Part shown: positions 8,516 through 18,150 of the stretch, in pieces
Numbering within the stretch: position 1 is the stretch's first letter
Layout: each line of letters starts with the position of its first letter
Position numbers and translations under genes: made by a program
Notes under the pieces: generated by a model
Seen by the model: only the letters and a program-made list of their open reading frames with translations
What the model was told of the DNA's origin: nothing
Database searches by the model: none
Source of the DNA: Planctomicrobium sp051466335
GTDB lineage: Bacteria > Planctomycetota > Planctomycetia > Planctomycetales > Planctomycetaceae
Assembly (NCBI RefSeq): GCF_051466335.1
Contig: NZ_CP195793.1
Location: 3,906,001 to 3,970,000, forward strand
DNA: 64,000 nt
Direction of reading: 5' to 3'

Positions 8516-9346
8516 TCAGTTCTCGACGCGAACCGGATTCACTTTCCGCATGTCCACCACGCGAATGAGAATCAACCGTTCGAGTCCCGAAGATATGTCA
8601 CTGCGAAAAAAGCATGACGCGAGGCCATCTGGAGTCGCGGGGTCGAGGCCAATTGCAACAACTTCACCAGTGTTCAATTCAGCCGAGATGCGGTGCTGAT
8701 AGAACGGGAGGTGGCTCTGGGTCTCGTTCAACTGCCACGATTGATCTGTTGCAATTGGTCGAAGCAACTTCGAACCGTGTCGCACCTCAGGAAGAATCGT
8801 GAGTTTCGCCCAGTTGTCATCCACTCGTTTTGCAGTAACTCGCAACAGACACTGCGCGTTATTGAGCTCATTGATCCGCGCTTCTGCGTCTCCCTTGAGG
8901 ACCAGCGGAGTTCCATCGGGAACCGAAGAAACCATTACGACTGCTTCCTGCCCAGAAGGAACAGTATACCGCTGCGGGGCGATGCGCCGGTTGGGGTCTT
9001 CTTCATCAGACATCTTCAGGAGAGATTGCAGCTGTCTCGGAAGACGGGAAGAGGCCATTCCGAACCTGAACCCTTCTGCTTTCAGGTTAGCCCGATTTTC
9101 CGAGTTCACTGCGGAAACTCCCGAGAGTGAACTCCACAATCCATCTCCAATGAGCGGGTCTCCAATACGTCGGTCGATGAAGATCACTTCAAGATCGATC
9201 GTGTCCCGGGAATCGACGATCGGAGGAAGAATGGGCTTACTCGTCGACAGAATGGACGGGTCCGGCTGAATCAACGTGCATCCGTCCTGCCCAATCATCA
9301 TGATCAGCAGCACGAGAGTCGTGAATCTTTTGGACAAGATGGACAT
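8516..9346 (-). CDS. Hypothetical secreted protein or lipoprotein
   Basis: A 276-residue protein starting at the ATG at 9346. It opens with a basic N-terminus, a hydrophobic run and Cys in the context MIGQDGC, an imperfect lipobox. The mature part has no domain I recognise. It contains a central stretch with DEEDPNRRIAP and several beta-like segments. The ORF could extend to 9436, but those residues would precede the signal peptide. It is divergent from the unknown gene at 9780 across about 430 bases. Function unknown; an envelope location is likely. Confidence 0.65.
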   Translation of the reverse strand: MSILSKRFTTLVLLIMMIGQDGCTLIQPDPSILSTSKPILPPIVDSRDTIDLEVIFIDRRIGDPLIGDGLWSSLSGVSAVNSENRANLKAEGFRFGMASSRLPRQLQSLLKMSDEEDPNRRIAPQRYTVPSGQEAVVMVSSVPDGTPLVLKGDAEARINELNNAQCLLRVTAKRVDDNWAKLTILPEVRHGSKLLRPIATDQSWQLNETQSHLPFYQHRISAELNTGEVVAIGLDPATPDGLASCFFRSDISSGLERLILIRVVDMRKVNPVRVEN

Positions 9347-9779
9347 TTGGAATCGATACGGAATCGATGACTGAACTTGAAGTTTCGTGATCTGGATGAA
9401 GTCTAGCGCAGCATTGATCACAGGATTTGGCCACAATTCCGGCGAAACTAAGACGATGCCGATTGCAGGTCAATCGGGGTGGTTCCCCAAGAGCCTCTTT
9501 TTCATCGTGACCGGCAGCTGATGCCGGATTTCAGCTGTCATTTCTGCAGCACTCCTAAGCTGAATCGCAATCAGCAACTCCAACATGTCCTTTTGTTCAG
9601 GGCGAGTTCAACGCACTCCGAGGAGGGATATCAGAGAAAATTTTGTCGAAAAAACCTGAACAGAAAATATGAAAAATCTGCGTCTACGTTCGGACTCCAC
9701 CCCGGCGTATACTTTCAATGACATTTGAACCGGATGGTTGGAAGTCGCTTGGTCAACGTGAAACAGAAAGGCCGGGATC
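9347..9779. other. Divergent intergenic region
   Basis: It separates the lipoprotein-like gene (-) from the gene at 9780 (+). A TATACT hexamer at 9708-9713 could be a -10 element for the + strand gene, but I see no convincing -35. No ORF or repeat is supported. Confidence 0.4.
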
Positions 9780-10325
9780 GTGAACATCGACAGCACCAGG
9801 CCAAAAATCTCTGAGACCTCCTATCGGTTCTTCAATCGACAGCTGCATCCAGAGTTGTTCAACCCCGCAGTGACGGGTCGGATTCGGACATCCCGCTTCT
9901 CAGCGTTGATCGGAATCTGTGAAGGGGGACATTTCCTGCAGGTTTCGTCTGACGGGAAGTCGATCACGGAAATCACTTCAGCGGGTGATCAAGTTTTCTC
10001 CGCAAACTCGCTCCAACAGACCTTCTTCTTCAACAACGAAGAGGAAATCCTTTTCGAAACCAAAACACCGCTCGACTATCATTTCGCAGGTCAAGTGGAT
10101 GCTGTCGATCCGACGGTCTTTACCCGAGTGCAATTAGAACTTGAGATGGCTGCTTCAAAAGCATTCATCTCCCAGCAATTCCCTGCGAAGAATCGAATTC
10201 TCCCTGGCCCATTGAGCCTGATTCAGGTGTCGGGGAGCGAGCGAATGCTGATCGTCCACTCATTCCACACTTATCCTGAAGAGCTTGTAGTCTTGCGGAC
10301 CCAGACGCTCGTTGAATTCCCCTAA
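9780..10325 (+). CDS. Conserved hypothetical protein (DUF2617-like, tentative)
   Basis: A 181-residue soluble protein with no signal peptide or membrane segment. Near its N-terminus it has FFNRQLHPELF, followed by alternating beta strands, and near the C-terminus LIVHSFHTYPEE. The overall look suggests a small DUF2617-type family, but I cannot confirm this. The start is a GTG with GAAAGG upstream. It converges on the GTPase gene with only 37 bases between stop codons. Function unknown. Confidence 0.65.
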   Translation: MNIDSTRPKISETSYRFFNRQLHPELFNPAVTGRIRTSRFSALIGICEGGHFLQVSSDGKSITEITSAGDQVFSANSLQQTFFFNNEEEILFETKTPLDYHFAGQVDAVDPTVFTRVQLELEMAASKAFISQQFPAKNRILPGPLSLIQVSGSERMLIVHSFHTYPEELVVLRTQTLVEFP

Positions 10326-10362
10326 TTACTTCAGTTGAATCGACTTTGCCAACGCATTGCGT

Positions 10363-11478
10363 TCAAGGACTTTGCAGTAGCTCTAGGAGTCGGTCTATTT
10401 GACGCTGAGTGATTGGGACAGGCGTCCCTTGAGTAGGCACGCGGGGCACCAATCGGGAGACAATTTCAGCGATCAACCCCGGGATCCCAGTGCCGTTCTG
10501 AGCAGAGACGGCATGGCTTCCCGGGACAGAGCCAACATGGTCGACGTCTGGGACTAGGTCGCACTTGTTCCAGACCACGATCGGAGACGAGAGAGTTTCA
10601 ATCAACGCTTGATCGTCGTCGAGTTTTCCGGTGGTTGCATCGAGGACGACGACGACGAGATCTGCTTCAGAGATCCGTAGCTGTGCTTTTGCGATTCCCG
10701 CTGCTTCCAAATTCCCTTCGATCTGACGTAACCCTGCCGTGTCACTGAGCTCCACGGGCCAGCCATCGAAGGCGGATTCGACTGCAACAACATCGCGGGT
10801 AGTGCCCGGCATGTCATAAACGACAGATCTCGTGTACCCGACGAGTGCATTGATCAGACTCGATTTGCCGACATTCGGGCGTCCACAGAGAACCACTTTC
10901 CACGGGGTGGTGAAATGTCGTCCAAAGGAACTCCAGCTCAACATGGTTTCAATGAGCGGAGTTCGTTCCGGAATCGACTGTGATTCCAGTTGATTGAAGA
11001 GTTCTGGCAGGAGAGACGCCTGTTCAAGAAGATGATGAGCCGTGCGTTCTGTGGTCGCCCGCGTGAGAGCCTCTAGACATTCCACATCAATAGCAGAGCC
11101 CGGCATCCATTCCTGCGGTTCAACAATCTTTCCACCGAGTCGCTGAACGTCTCCCAGAATTCGATCGACAGCAGCCATTCCGCCGTGGCAATGGATCTCC
11201 ACGACCGAGTCTGATTTACGGACAGCCACGACATCTTCTTGAGGATCACTCCCCCAATACCCGTAGCAGATCCGATCGAGCTTCTGGAACTCTAACCCGA
11301 TGCCGTTGACGGGGCGAAACTCTGAATTGACCCGTTGAAGGTCTCCTCGCAGCCCTATTACAGCGACAGCCCCACGCCCAATGGGAGTCAATTGACAGGC
11401 GACCAGCTCAGAGGCGGTTGCAGTCTCAGCTTGAGAAGACGCCTGCGGTTCGAGGGTGAATGAATTCGAATCGCACAC
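10363..11478 (-). CDS. MnmE/TrmE-like GTPase lacking the C-terminal catalytic Cys
   Basis: A 371-residue protein, versus about 450 for true MnmE. The N-terminal TrmE-like domain has TPIGRGAVAVIGLRG and VEIHCHGG. A shortened helical region then leads to a complete G domain: P-loop GRPNVGKSS (199-207), GTTRD (225-229), DTAG (246-249) and NKCD (304-307). The MnmE C-terminal C-x-G-K box, needed for tRNA U34 modification, is absent and the helical domain is cut short. This is therefore probably a divergent paralogue rather than the functional tRNA enzyme. It starts with a GTG three bases after the coaX stop, so the two are translationally close. The stop is genuine in this read; no frameshifted continuation fits in the 37-base gap. 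Confidence 0.8.
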   Translation of the reverse strand: MCDSNSFTLEPQASSQAETATASELVACQLTPIGRGAVAVIGLRGDLQRVNSEFRPVNGIGLEFQKLDRICYGYWGSDPQEDVVAVRKSDSVVEIHCHGGMAAVDRILGDVQRLGGKIVEPQEWMPGSAIDVECLEALTRATTERTAHHLLEQASLLPELFNQLESQSIPERTPLIETMLSWSSFGRHFTTPWKVVLCGRPNVGKSSLINALVGYTRSVVYDMPGTTRDVVAVESAFDGWPVELSDTAGLRQIEGNLEAAGIAKAQLRISEADLVVVVLDATTGKLDDDQALIETLSSPIVVWNKCDLVPDVDHVGSVPGSHAVSAQNGTGIPGLIAEIVSRLVPRVPTQGTPVPITQRQIDRLLELLQSP

Positions 11479-11481
11479 AGA

Positions 11482-12282
11482 TCACTCACTCCTTTGCGAT
11501 TGCAACAGACGGGCGACGATCGCCAATCCCTGCAGTGCCAGATCCCATTCCACTCGCGTGTAATCCAGATACGGAGCGAGGATCCCGGAGGCTCCCCCTG
11601 TTAGTAGAATCATCGGTTTTTCATCGACTGATTCAAGCCATTCCGCAGAACGGGCCAGCATCTCCTTCACAGCGCCGAGGTGGCCCCAATAGAGTCCACT
11701 TGCGATGGCAGCCTCAGTATTTCGGCCAACAACAGCAGGCTCATTCTTGAGCAGTTCCCAGACATCGACATGCGGGAGTGTCGTCGTCTCTTCATGCAAT
11801 GATTTCGCCCCGAGCAAAATTCCCGGAAGAATCGCCCCTCCCCTGAAGATTCCGCCGGCATCGACAACGTCAACGGTAATCGCGGTTCCGGAATCGACGA
11901 TGAGTGCCGGTTGATTCTTGTTTCTCAGTAAATTGGCAGCGACACAATTGAGCAAGCGGTCGATTCCAACTTTCTGTGGAAAGTCGACGTCCACCTTCAG
12001 AGGAATGCAACTTTTGTCGCTCAGCAGGTACGGGGCAGGAAGGTCAGCGGGCCAGTTCTCAAATGCTTCGGCAGCGCGCACAGCGTTCGTACCTGTGATG
12101 ATCACAGCGGCGGGGGGATTTTCATCGCACCAGCGACGAACGGATGCCCAGTCAATCGGCTTCCCGTAGATGGCGGCAGTGGATTGAACAGTCACCGGGA
12201 GGTTTATTTCCGAGTCCTGGCGACAGAGTGCCACTTTGATGCGCGTATGTCCCGCATCGGCCAGAAGACTGTAGTAACTCAA
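11482..12282 (-). CDS. coaX: Type III pantothenate kinase
   Basis: A 266-residue cytosolic enzyme of the ASKHA fold that phosphorylates pantothenate, the first step of coenzyme A synthesis. Visible motifs: an N-terminal phosphate loop (LLADAGHTRIKVAL), the central DSGTAITVDVV, GGAILPGILLGAKSLHEET, and the C-terminal LLTGGASG. Length matches the family (about 250-270). It starts with TTG at 12282, preceded by GGAG about eight bases away. It is followed immediately by the MnmE-like GTPase gene (three-base gap), and the pair forms an operon. Confidence 0.92.
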   Translation of the reverse strand: MSYYSLLADAGHTRIKVALCRQDSEINLPVTVQSTAAIYGKPIDWASVRRWCDENPPAAVIITGTNAVRAAEAFENWPADLPAPYLLSDKSCIPLKVDVDFPQKVGIDRLLNCVAANLLRNKNQPALIVDSGTAITVDVVDAGGIFRGGAILPGILLGAKSLHEETTTLPHVDVWELLKNEPAVVGRNTEAAIASGLYWGHLGAVKEMLARSAEWLESVDEKPMILLTGGASGILAPYLDYTRVEWDLALQGLAIVARLLQSQRSE

Positions 12283-12682
12283 CTGAAAACTCCGCTTGGT
12301 TCAATCGCGAGCGCATTGCAAACCGCGTCACGCCTGTTGTCAATCCGCTCTGACACTCCTTCTCTTCAGGAGCCGCTTCACAGCCGTGGCTCCCATCCTG
12401 GAGAAGAGGTCGTTTGATCACGGAACCGATCCCGTCAATCCCGCATCAGGATACTCATCTGATCGCAACACAACCAGATTGGCGGTCGAGCTTCTGGCTG
12501 ATCGACGCCCAGTGGCCTGATCTCGCCCGATCGACGATTCTTTCTGCGAGAACAGTGTTGGATCTCCTCAGAATCAGTGAATTCGAGTGGGAATTGTTGC
12601 ATCTGACTGGGGGAGTTGTATTCAAATGGCTACAATTTTCGATCAGCGAAGACTTTTTTACTTGAATGGAGAATGTTCACGG
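12283..12682. other. Divergent intergenic region coaX / M32 peptidase
   Basis: A 400-base gap. Short ORFs here (for example 12414-12665 on +) overlap the peptidase leader, have no family resemblance and no clear Shine-Dalgarno. I treat it as promoter and leader sequence. Confidence 0.4.
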
Positions 12683-14200
12683 ATGGCTCCACTTCCCGAA
12701 GCATACCAGTCCTTAGTGGGTCGACTGCGCGAATTGGCAATCCTGCGTTCCTGCGGAGCAGTGTTGGGTTGGGATGAACAGACAAATCTTCCCCCAAACG
12801 GAGCGGAGCTGCGTGCGAATCAGCTCGCCCTGCTGGCTGGTCTCACCCATGACCGCGCGACCAATCCACAATTGGGTGAATTGCTGGCTCAACTGACGGA
12901 TGAACAGCAGCTAGGCGGCCACGATTCACTGGCTGCCTCCAACGTGCGTGATGCGCGCCGCAACTTCACTCGAGCGACCCGCCTGCCGAAGAAACTCGTT
13001 GAAGAACTCTCTCGAGTCTCGACACTGTCGCAACAGGCGTGGGTGCAAGCCCGCAAAAAATCCGACTTTAAAATGTTTCAGCCTTGGCTTGAACAGATGG
13101 TCGTTCTCAAGCGGGAGGAAGCCGATGCTCAGGGAAGCTCCACTGGGCTGCGTTACGACGCACTGCTCGACGATTATGAGCCGGGAGTGACTGCTGCCCA
13201 GCTACAGGAAGTGTTCACGCCTCTACGGGATGAACTGGTGAAATTAGTCACAGCGATTCGGGAATCCGGAAAGCTGTTCGACATCTCGATCGTAGAGCGA
13301 AAATTCTGTGTCGACGCTCAAAAAGAGCTGAGCCTGAAAGTCGGAAAAGCAATTGGCTTTGACTTCGATTCCGGTCGTCTGGACATCGCAGCCCATCCGT
13401 TCTGCTCGGGTTTTGGTCCCGGCGATTGCCGCTTGACCACTCGTTACGATGAGAACCATTTCAACGGCGCATTCTTCGGAACGCTGCACGAAGCAGGGCA
13501 TGGAATTTACGAGCAAGGTCTCAATCCGAATGAATTCGGACTGGGAAGCGGCGAGGCCTGCTCTCTCGGAATTCACGAATCTCAGTCGCGGATGTGGGAA
13601 AATCTTGTCGGAAGGAGTCTGTCGTTCTGGCAACACTTCTATCCAACAGTCCAATCGAAGTTCCCCAACTCGCTGGGAGATGTCTCACTGAATCAGTTCT
13701 ATCAGGCAATCAACGACGTTCGTCCAAGCTGGATTCGCGTTGAAGCTGACGAAGTGACCTATAACCTGCACATCATGCTGCGATTCGAGATCGAACAGGC
13801 GTTGATCAGTGGAGATCTGAACGTCGCTGATCTTCCGGGCGTTTGGAACGAAACGTTCACTCGCTACTTCGGCATGACTCCTCCAAGTGACGCGCTGGGG
13901 TGCATGCAGGATGTTCACTGGAGTGCGGGACTCATGGGATATTTCCCGACGTACTCACTCGGGAATATGTACGCAAGCCAGTTCTACGAGCAGGCGACTG
14001 TCGATCTGGGAGACTTGAACGCGCAATTCGCAAATGGAGAGTTTCAAGCTCTTCGCGAATGGCTGCGAACAAACATTCATCAGCATGGACGCCGTTATTC
14101 AGCTGGAGAACTCGTCCAGAGAGTGACTGGGAAGCCACTTTCCTCCGCACCGCTTCTGCGACATCTGCAAACGAAGTTCGGTGGGCTGTATCAGGTCTGA
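12683..14200 (+). CDS. M32 family metallocarboxypeptidase (Taq type)
   Basis: A 505-residue cytosolic zinc carboxypeptidase. The HEAGH zinc motif is at residues 269-273, followed by the M32 signature segment HESQSRMWEN. The preceding DENHFNGAFFGTLHEAGHG context and the 500-residue length match the family. It removes C-terminal residues from peptides with broad specificity. The ATG at 12683 (MAPLPEAYQSLV) aligns with family starts; the ORF continues back to 12587 without similarity. GGAG lies about eleven bases upstream. A terminator follows at 14238-14273. Confidence 0.92.
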   Translation: MAPLPEAYQSLVGRLRELAILRSCGAVLGWDEQTNLPPNGAELRANQLALLAGLTHDRATNPQLGELLAQLTDEQQLGGHDSLAASNVRDARRNFTRATRLPKKLVEELSRVSTLSQQAWVQARKKSDFKMFQPWLEQMVVLKREEADAQGSSTGLRYDALLDDYEPGVTAAQLQEVFTPLRDELVKLVTAIRESGKLFDISIVERKFCVDAQKELSLKVGKAIGFDFDSGRLDIAAHPFCSGFGPGDCRLTTRYDENHFNGAFFGTLHEAGHGIYEQGLNPNEFGLGSGEACSLGIHESQSRMWENLVGRSLSFWQHFYPTVQSKFPNSLGDVSLNQFYQAINDVRPSWIRVEADEVTYNLHIMLRFEIEQALISGDLNVADLPGVWNETFTRYFGMTPPSDALGCMQDVHWSAGLMGYFPTYSLGNMYASQFYEQATVDLGDLNAQFANGEFQALREWLRTNIHQHGRRYSAGELVQRVTGKPLSSAPLLRHLQTKFGGLYQV

Positions 14201-14237
14201 TCGACTCCGATTCCGCAGACGAGATCAAAATGAACGA

Positions 14238-14273
14238 GGGGAGCCGTGATGATCACCGCTCCCCTGCTTTTTT
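14238..14273 (+). terminator. Rho-independent terminator after the M32 carboxypeptidase
   Basis: A 7-bp stem (14238-14244 with 14258-14264), an inner 4-bp stem across a C-C mismatch, and a T6 run at about 14268-14273. Confidence 0.85.
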
Positions 14274-14306
14274 GTTCTGTGTTGAGAAACAAAGCACGTC
14301 GCTGAA

Positions 14307-14738
14307 TCAGGCGTGTTCCTCTTCCGGTGAGAAATTGGCCTCGACCTGAGAGATCGGATGGCGTCCCGAAAGCTGCACGGACCCACACAGAGCAGCGATG
14401 ATGAACAAGGCTGTCACGTAGACAAACTTCCCGATAAAATTATGGACCTTCAAGCCGAACAGGTGATGAAGATTCCCTTCTGGGAAGGCGATCGACGCCC
14501 AGATCAGCACCGCTAACATCCCCAAAAGCACAGCACTTGTCAGGGCTCCATTCATGATCACCGGATACAGCTTGCGCCAATCGACGATCACCAGCCAAAA
14601 TACGATCCATGCAAACAGCGGAGTCCAAGGAAGAAGCAAGGACGTCAAAGCATTTCCAAGACCGATCAGCGCCCAAACAACTGAGGAGAGTTGTTCCAGA
14701 ACTGCAGGTTCTTGAATGGTTTCTGCGATGACTGGCAT
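14307..14738 (-). CDS. Small integral membrane protein, hypothetical
   Basis: A 143-residue protein with about four hydrophobic helices (residues about 17-35, 38-56, 60-82 and 101-121) and a short acidic C-terminal tail. The ATG at 14738 is supported by AGGA eight bases upstream; a GTG at 14744 is two codons earlier. No family recognised. It lies downstream of the ABC operon on the same strand but beyond that operon's terminator. Confidence 0.65.
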   Translation of the reverse strand: MPVIAETIQEPAVLEQLSSVVWALIGLGNALTSLLLPWTPLFAWIVFWLVIVDWRKLYPVIMNGALTSAVLLGMLAVLIWASIAFPEGNLHHLFGLKVHNFIGKFVYVTALFIIAALCGSVQLSGRHPISQVEANFSPEEEHA

Positions 14739-14954
14739 AATCACTTTCCTGAGAAGACTTCAACTTGCAAGCTCCATTCCTTCCAACCGTTCCGGATGAT
14801 CACTGGCAATTCGGAACGATCTGTGAGCATAGCGCATGCCCAATTCGCTTCAACAATTGGAGCAGGTTTGGTTCAGCGTGACTCATTTTCATTCGTGTTG
14901 CAACATGAGTCCATCGCAACACCTTGCATTTCTACAAAAGTGCCCGAGACCAAC

Positions 14955-14995
14955 AAAAAGAAGCCGCAGATCCCCGAGGAAAACTGCGGCTTCTT
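14955..14995 (-). terminator. Terminator of the ABC exporter operon
   Basis: A perfect 12-bp stem (14958-14969 with 14984-14995). Read on the minus strand it is followed by a T5 run. It lies 23 bases beyond the stop of the 480-aa gene. Confidence 0.85.
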
Positions 14996-15017
14996 GAAAT
15001 TCACTGAGTCGCTCAAA

Positions 15018-16460
15018 TTAGAGAGTTCCGTTCCAGTGCTGGAATCGTTTGATCAATTCCTCTTTAGTGTCCTTCAGGCTTGGATCATCCCAAAGCGGCT
15101 TTAGAGTGTACTGTTTTGGAACCTCATGTCCGAGAAGAGTGAGTACCTGTTCCCAGATGATCAATGCCTTCAATGTTTCCTCGATAATCTCTTCTTCATC
15201 GGTGACAACAACGTTGTAATCAGGGCTGACCTGATACTGCTGAATCACTTCAGCCATTGCGGCCAGACCGACCTCGAGATTGGTGAGTGACCCTTCGAAG
15301 TCTTGAACGTCACGGTAAAGGCGGCGACCTTCGGCCAGATGGAATCGGGCCAGAGTCATACTTTCTCGACCTTCGATATTGCAGTGCGTCTTCCAGTAAG
15401 GGTAGGAGGTCATCTTGCGATATCGGTCTTGCCAGTCTTTCTTCTGTTCGAAGGTGACATTCTCTGCCTTCCCGAGTTCTTCCAGTTCTTTCAGACCAGC
15501 TTCATCGTTCTCCAGAACGAGCATTCCGAATCCGGCTGACATGAACTTCTGCCGACCATAGGTATTCACCCATTCATCGTATGCCTGATCCCACGACCTG
15601 CGAACAGCTTTGGACCATTCCTGATAGGCTGTTTTCAGTTGGGCTGGAGTCATGCTATCCAGATTCCCCGCCACACCTGCTTTTTGAACTTTCTGTGCGT
15701 AGCTCATCAGCGACCGGTATGGGTAGGCAATGAACAGAGCCAAATCCATTGTGTTTTGCTGAACACCTTTGTTTTCCAGAACCTTGTTCGCAGTGAAATA
15801 CCAATCACGTGCTACGAGGTAATGGTCGATCCCTTGCGGATTGATCTCTTCATCCGGCCCACCATTCCACAACTCGGTGTCGGGATCGTGCAGGAAGAAC
15901 TCTGAGTAGGCCTCTTTTTCATCGGCAACACCGAGTTTCGTTCCAAGGAATGTTCCCATGTCGAAAGGGAGTTCCGGAATCAGCCGATTTCGGGCGACAC
16001 CACGCTGGAGAAACTTAGCTCCGCGTTTAACCCAGAAATACCGGTCCGAAACCGCATCGCATTCCGCTGAAACGTTGTAAGCGAGTGTCCACGCCTGAAA
16101 CCGCCAGACAGTCTTGAAGTGAGGCTGAAGTAGAATGATGGATTCCACAGTTTCAGCCAGTTCTGAGAACTTCTTTCGGTCTTTGAGATAGTCCGCCTGA
16201 TTCCACAGTACGCTGGCTGCTACCCCACGCATCCCGAGCAGCACGAGATTCATTGTCGCGCTGGTTGGATCAACGTCACCCAGGCTTGATTCACCCAGAT
16301 CGTTAGCAGTTCGCAAGCCGGCAAGCGTGTAGGAATTGGTGGCAGTAGCTGCCCCGGCCGATTTTCCACCGGGAGCCCCGAGATAGATAATCGGGATCAA
16401 TAGTATCAACGCAATTCCGGCGTAAACCGCTTTGCGCTGTTGAACAGTAAGTGCGTTCAT
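15018..16460 (-). CDS. 480-aa membrane-anchored protein of the ABC operon, unknown function
   Basis: An N-terminal hydrophobic segment (residues about 13-30) acts as an anchor or uncleaved signal. A long, largely helical soluble region follows, with repeated aromatic helices that look TPR-like (WRFQAWTLAYN, DHYLVARDWYFTANKVL, ARFHLAEGRRLYRDV). No catalytic motif is visible. Its ATG overlaps the permease stop codon by four bases (ATGA), indicating translational coupling. It is probably a third component of the exporter, on the outer face of the inner membrane or in the periplasm (inference). The operon ends at the terminator at 14955-14995. Confidence 0.75.
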   Translation of the reverse strand: MNALTVQQRKAVYAGIALILLIPIIYLGAPGGKSAGAATATNSYTLAGLRTANDLGESSLGDVDPTSATMNLVLLGMRGVAASVLWNQADYLKDRKKFSELAETVESIILLQPHFKTVWRFQAWTLAYNVSAECDAVSDRYFWVKRGAKFLQRGVARNRLIPELPFDMGTFLGTKLGVADEKEAYSEFFLHDPDTELWNGGPDEEINPQGIDHYLVARDWYFTANKVLENKGVQQNTMDLALFIAYPYRSLMSYAQKVQKAGVAGNLDSMTPAQLKTAYQEWSKAVRRSWDQAYDEWVNTYGRQKFMSAGFGMLVLENDEAGLKELEELGKAENVTFEQKKDWQDRYRKMTSYPYWKTHCNIEGRESMTLARFHLAEGRRLYRDVQDFEGSLTNLEVGLAAMAEVIQQYQVSPDYNVVVTDEEEIIEETLKALIIWEQVLTLLGHEVPKQYTLKPLWDDPSLKDTKEELIKRFQHWNGTL

Positions 16461-18094
16461 TTGTGCTCCAGTTCTCGAAGTTGCAGACTGAAGTATCCGA
16501 GAATCGTCATCGGAATTAAAAATGCCAGCGTAATCAACAAGCTGGGAAGTAGCATTGCATTCCAGGGAACATCAAACCCGTTGGCCGGAAATTCGCTGGT
16601 ACTAAAATATCGTAGGTCTGGAATCACAGCGCTGACAAGTCGCATCATCCCGAAGACCCCTTGATCGATGAATTTGATCGCGTCCGTTCCGATGTTGTCC
16701 GGCAATGGACTCTGCTGGTTCATCTGAGTCACGATTCGGTAGATCGATTCAAACATTCCCCCGCCGAGAACTTCCTGATTCTTCGCCAGCGCATCGAATG
16801 TCTTGTCGATCTGGTCTCGGAAGACGAAGCCGACAAACACCAGACTTCCAGTCAGAATCGTCGCGACAGGACCTTTGACGAACGTACTGCTCGATGTCCC
16901 GATGATCACAATGAGCATCAAGAGCAACCACAGTCCAAAGCAGCTCTTGGCGTATGAGGTCAGGAAATAGCCGTCTGGAAGTCGAACAAACAGGTCGTGT
17001 TGTGCCACTCCAATGTACTGCTGGGGTTCCAGTGCGGTCACTTCCAGCCTGAGCTTGCCGTCATCAAGGAGATCGTCCAGAAGGTTGACGCTCTTCTCCA
17101 GAGCAGCCACCTCGAAGGTGTCGCGATAAGTCAAATCGAGCGGAACGGTCACGAGTGCCGATTGAACGTCGACATTATGCTCTTCCACTTCATACGTCCC
17201 GATGGGGACTCTTAAATTCTTCGCAGGGTTGATGACCGCCAGATTGTACCGCAACTGTTGACGAACATCCCCCTTGTAGGTTCGGAACGCTTCGAACGAT
17301 TGCTCGATTCGCAGTTCTTTTGCACGTCGAATCGCACCGACATCCAGATTCTCGAAAGTCCAGATAGCGGCAGCTTTTGTGCCCCCTTCGATGAAGCTAC
17401 GGTATTCCCAGATGTCTCCGACATTGATCCCCGTCGGGGCCTTGTCTCCATTACGGTCAAGAAATTCCAGGTTCGAGCTGTAGAACGGCACGCGAGCAAT
17501 CAGCTGTGATTTTGCATTTTCAGGCACTTTGGAAATGATCCAGAAATACCCGACGATCGACGTTCCGAGCAGAACAAGTGAAATCACCCACGCGTAACCG
17601 AGCATTCGGCCGAGGAGAATTTCGCTGCGGCGAACCGGCTTTGTCACGACAGTGTGAATCGAACGTGCTTTCACGTCCGCTGGGATTCCCCAGCAGGCGA
17701 CAAGCAATGTCATCAGAATCAATAGGAAGCTCATGGACGTCAACACGAAGATGACGTACGGCTTCGCCGGCTTTTCAACGTCCGCACGCCCGAGGAACCA
17801 GCCCCCGAACATAAACAGGAGCAAAAAGATGAAGCCGATCATGAACGCTTTACGTCGTGAGGCTTCTTTGAATGTCAGCAACGCGTTGGCATAGATGCGG
17901 TTCCAGGAAAGGAAGACCAGATCTTTGAATCCACGCTGAATCGTGTCGACGGCAATCTTGGTCCCTTTGGAACCATAAGCAGCAATAGAAGCAACAAATC
18001 CCAGGATAATTGCCAGTACGCCGCATACCCCCAAGGTCAGCAGCCACTGCAAAATTGCAGGACCTATCTCAAATATCTGTTTTTCGTAAACCAT
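16457..18094 (-). CDS. ABC-2 type (NosY-like) transporter permease
   Basis: A 545-residue membrane protein. N-terminal helices are followed by a cytoplasmic AFKEAS-like segment and a helix bundle, then a roughly 200-residue extracytoplasmic domain (about 190-380). A second block of C-terminal helices follows. The RSIHTVVTKPVRRSEILLGR segment is the typical ABC-2 coupling region between ATPase and permease. The start ATG has GAGG seven bases upstream. It lies 56 bases downstream of the ATPase gene and overlaps the next gene by four bases. Substrate unknown. The family includes NosDFY-type exporters and enzyme-maturation transporters. Confidence 0.85.
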   Translation of the reverse strand: MVYEKQIFEIGPAILQWLLTLGVCGVLAIILGFVASIAAYGSKGTKIAVDTIQRGFKDLVFLSWNRIYANALLTFKEASRRKAFMIGFIFLLLFMFGGWFLGRADVEKPAKPYVIFVLTSMSFLLILMTLLVACWGIPADVKARSIHTVVTKPVRRSEILLGRMLGYAWVISLVLLGTSIVGYFWIISKVPENAKSQLIARVPFYSSNLEFLDRNGDKAPTGINVGDIWEYRSFIEGGTKAAAIWTFENLDVGAIRRAKELRIEQSFEAFRTYKGDVRQQLRYNLAVINPAKNLRVPIGTYEVEEHNVDVQSALVTVPLDLTYRDTFEVAALEKSVNLLDDLLDDGKLRLEVTALEPQQYIGVAQHDLFVRLPDGYFLTSYAKSCFGLWLLLMLIVIIGTSSSTFVKGPVATILTGSLVFVGFVFRDQIDKTFDALAKNQEVLGGGMFESIYRIVTQMNQQSPLPDNIGTDAIKFIDQGVFGMMRLVSAVIPDLRYFSTSEFPANGFDVPWNAMLLPSLLITLAFLIPMTILGYFSLQLRELEHK

Positions 18095-18150
18095 CAGTGA
18101 GCCTCAATCAACAAGAAGATGTCTGGAGGAACGGGGATTGACCGGAAGCC

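Noticed and set aside
12414..12665. 83-aa ORF between coaX and the M32 gene
   Set aside because: It has no family resemblance or Shine-Dalgarno and overlaps the M32 leader.
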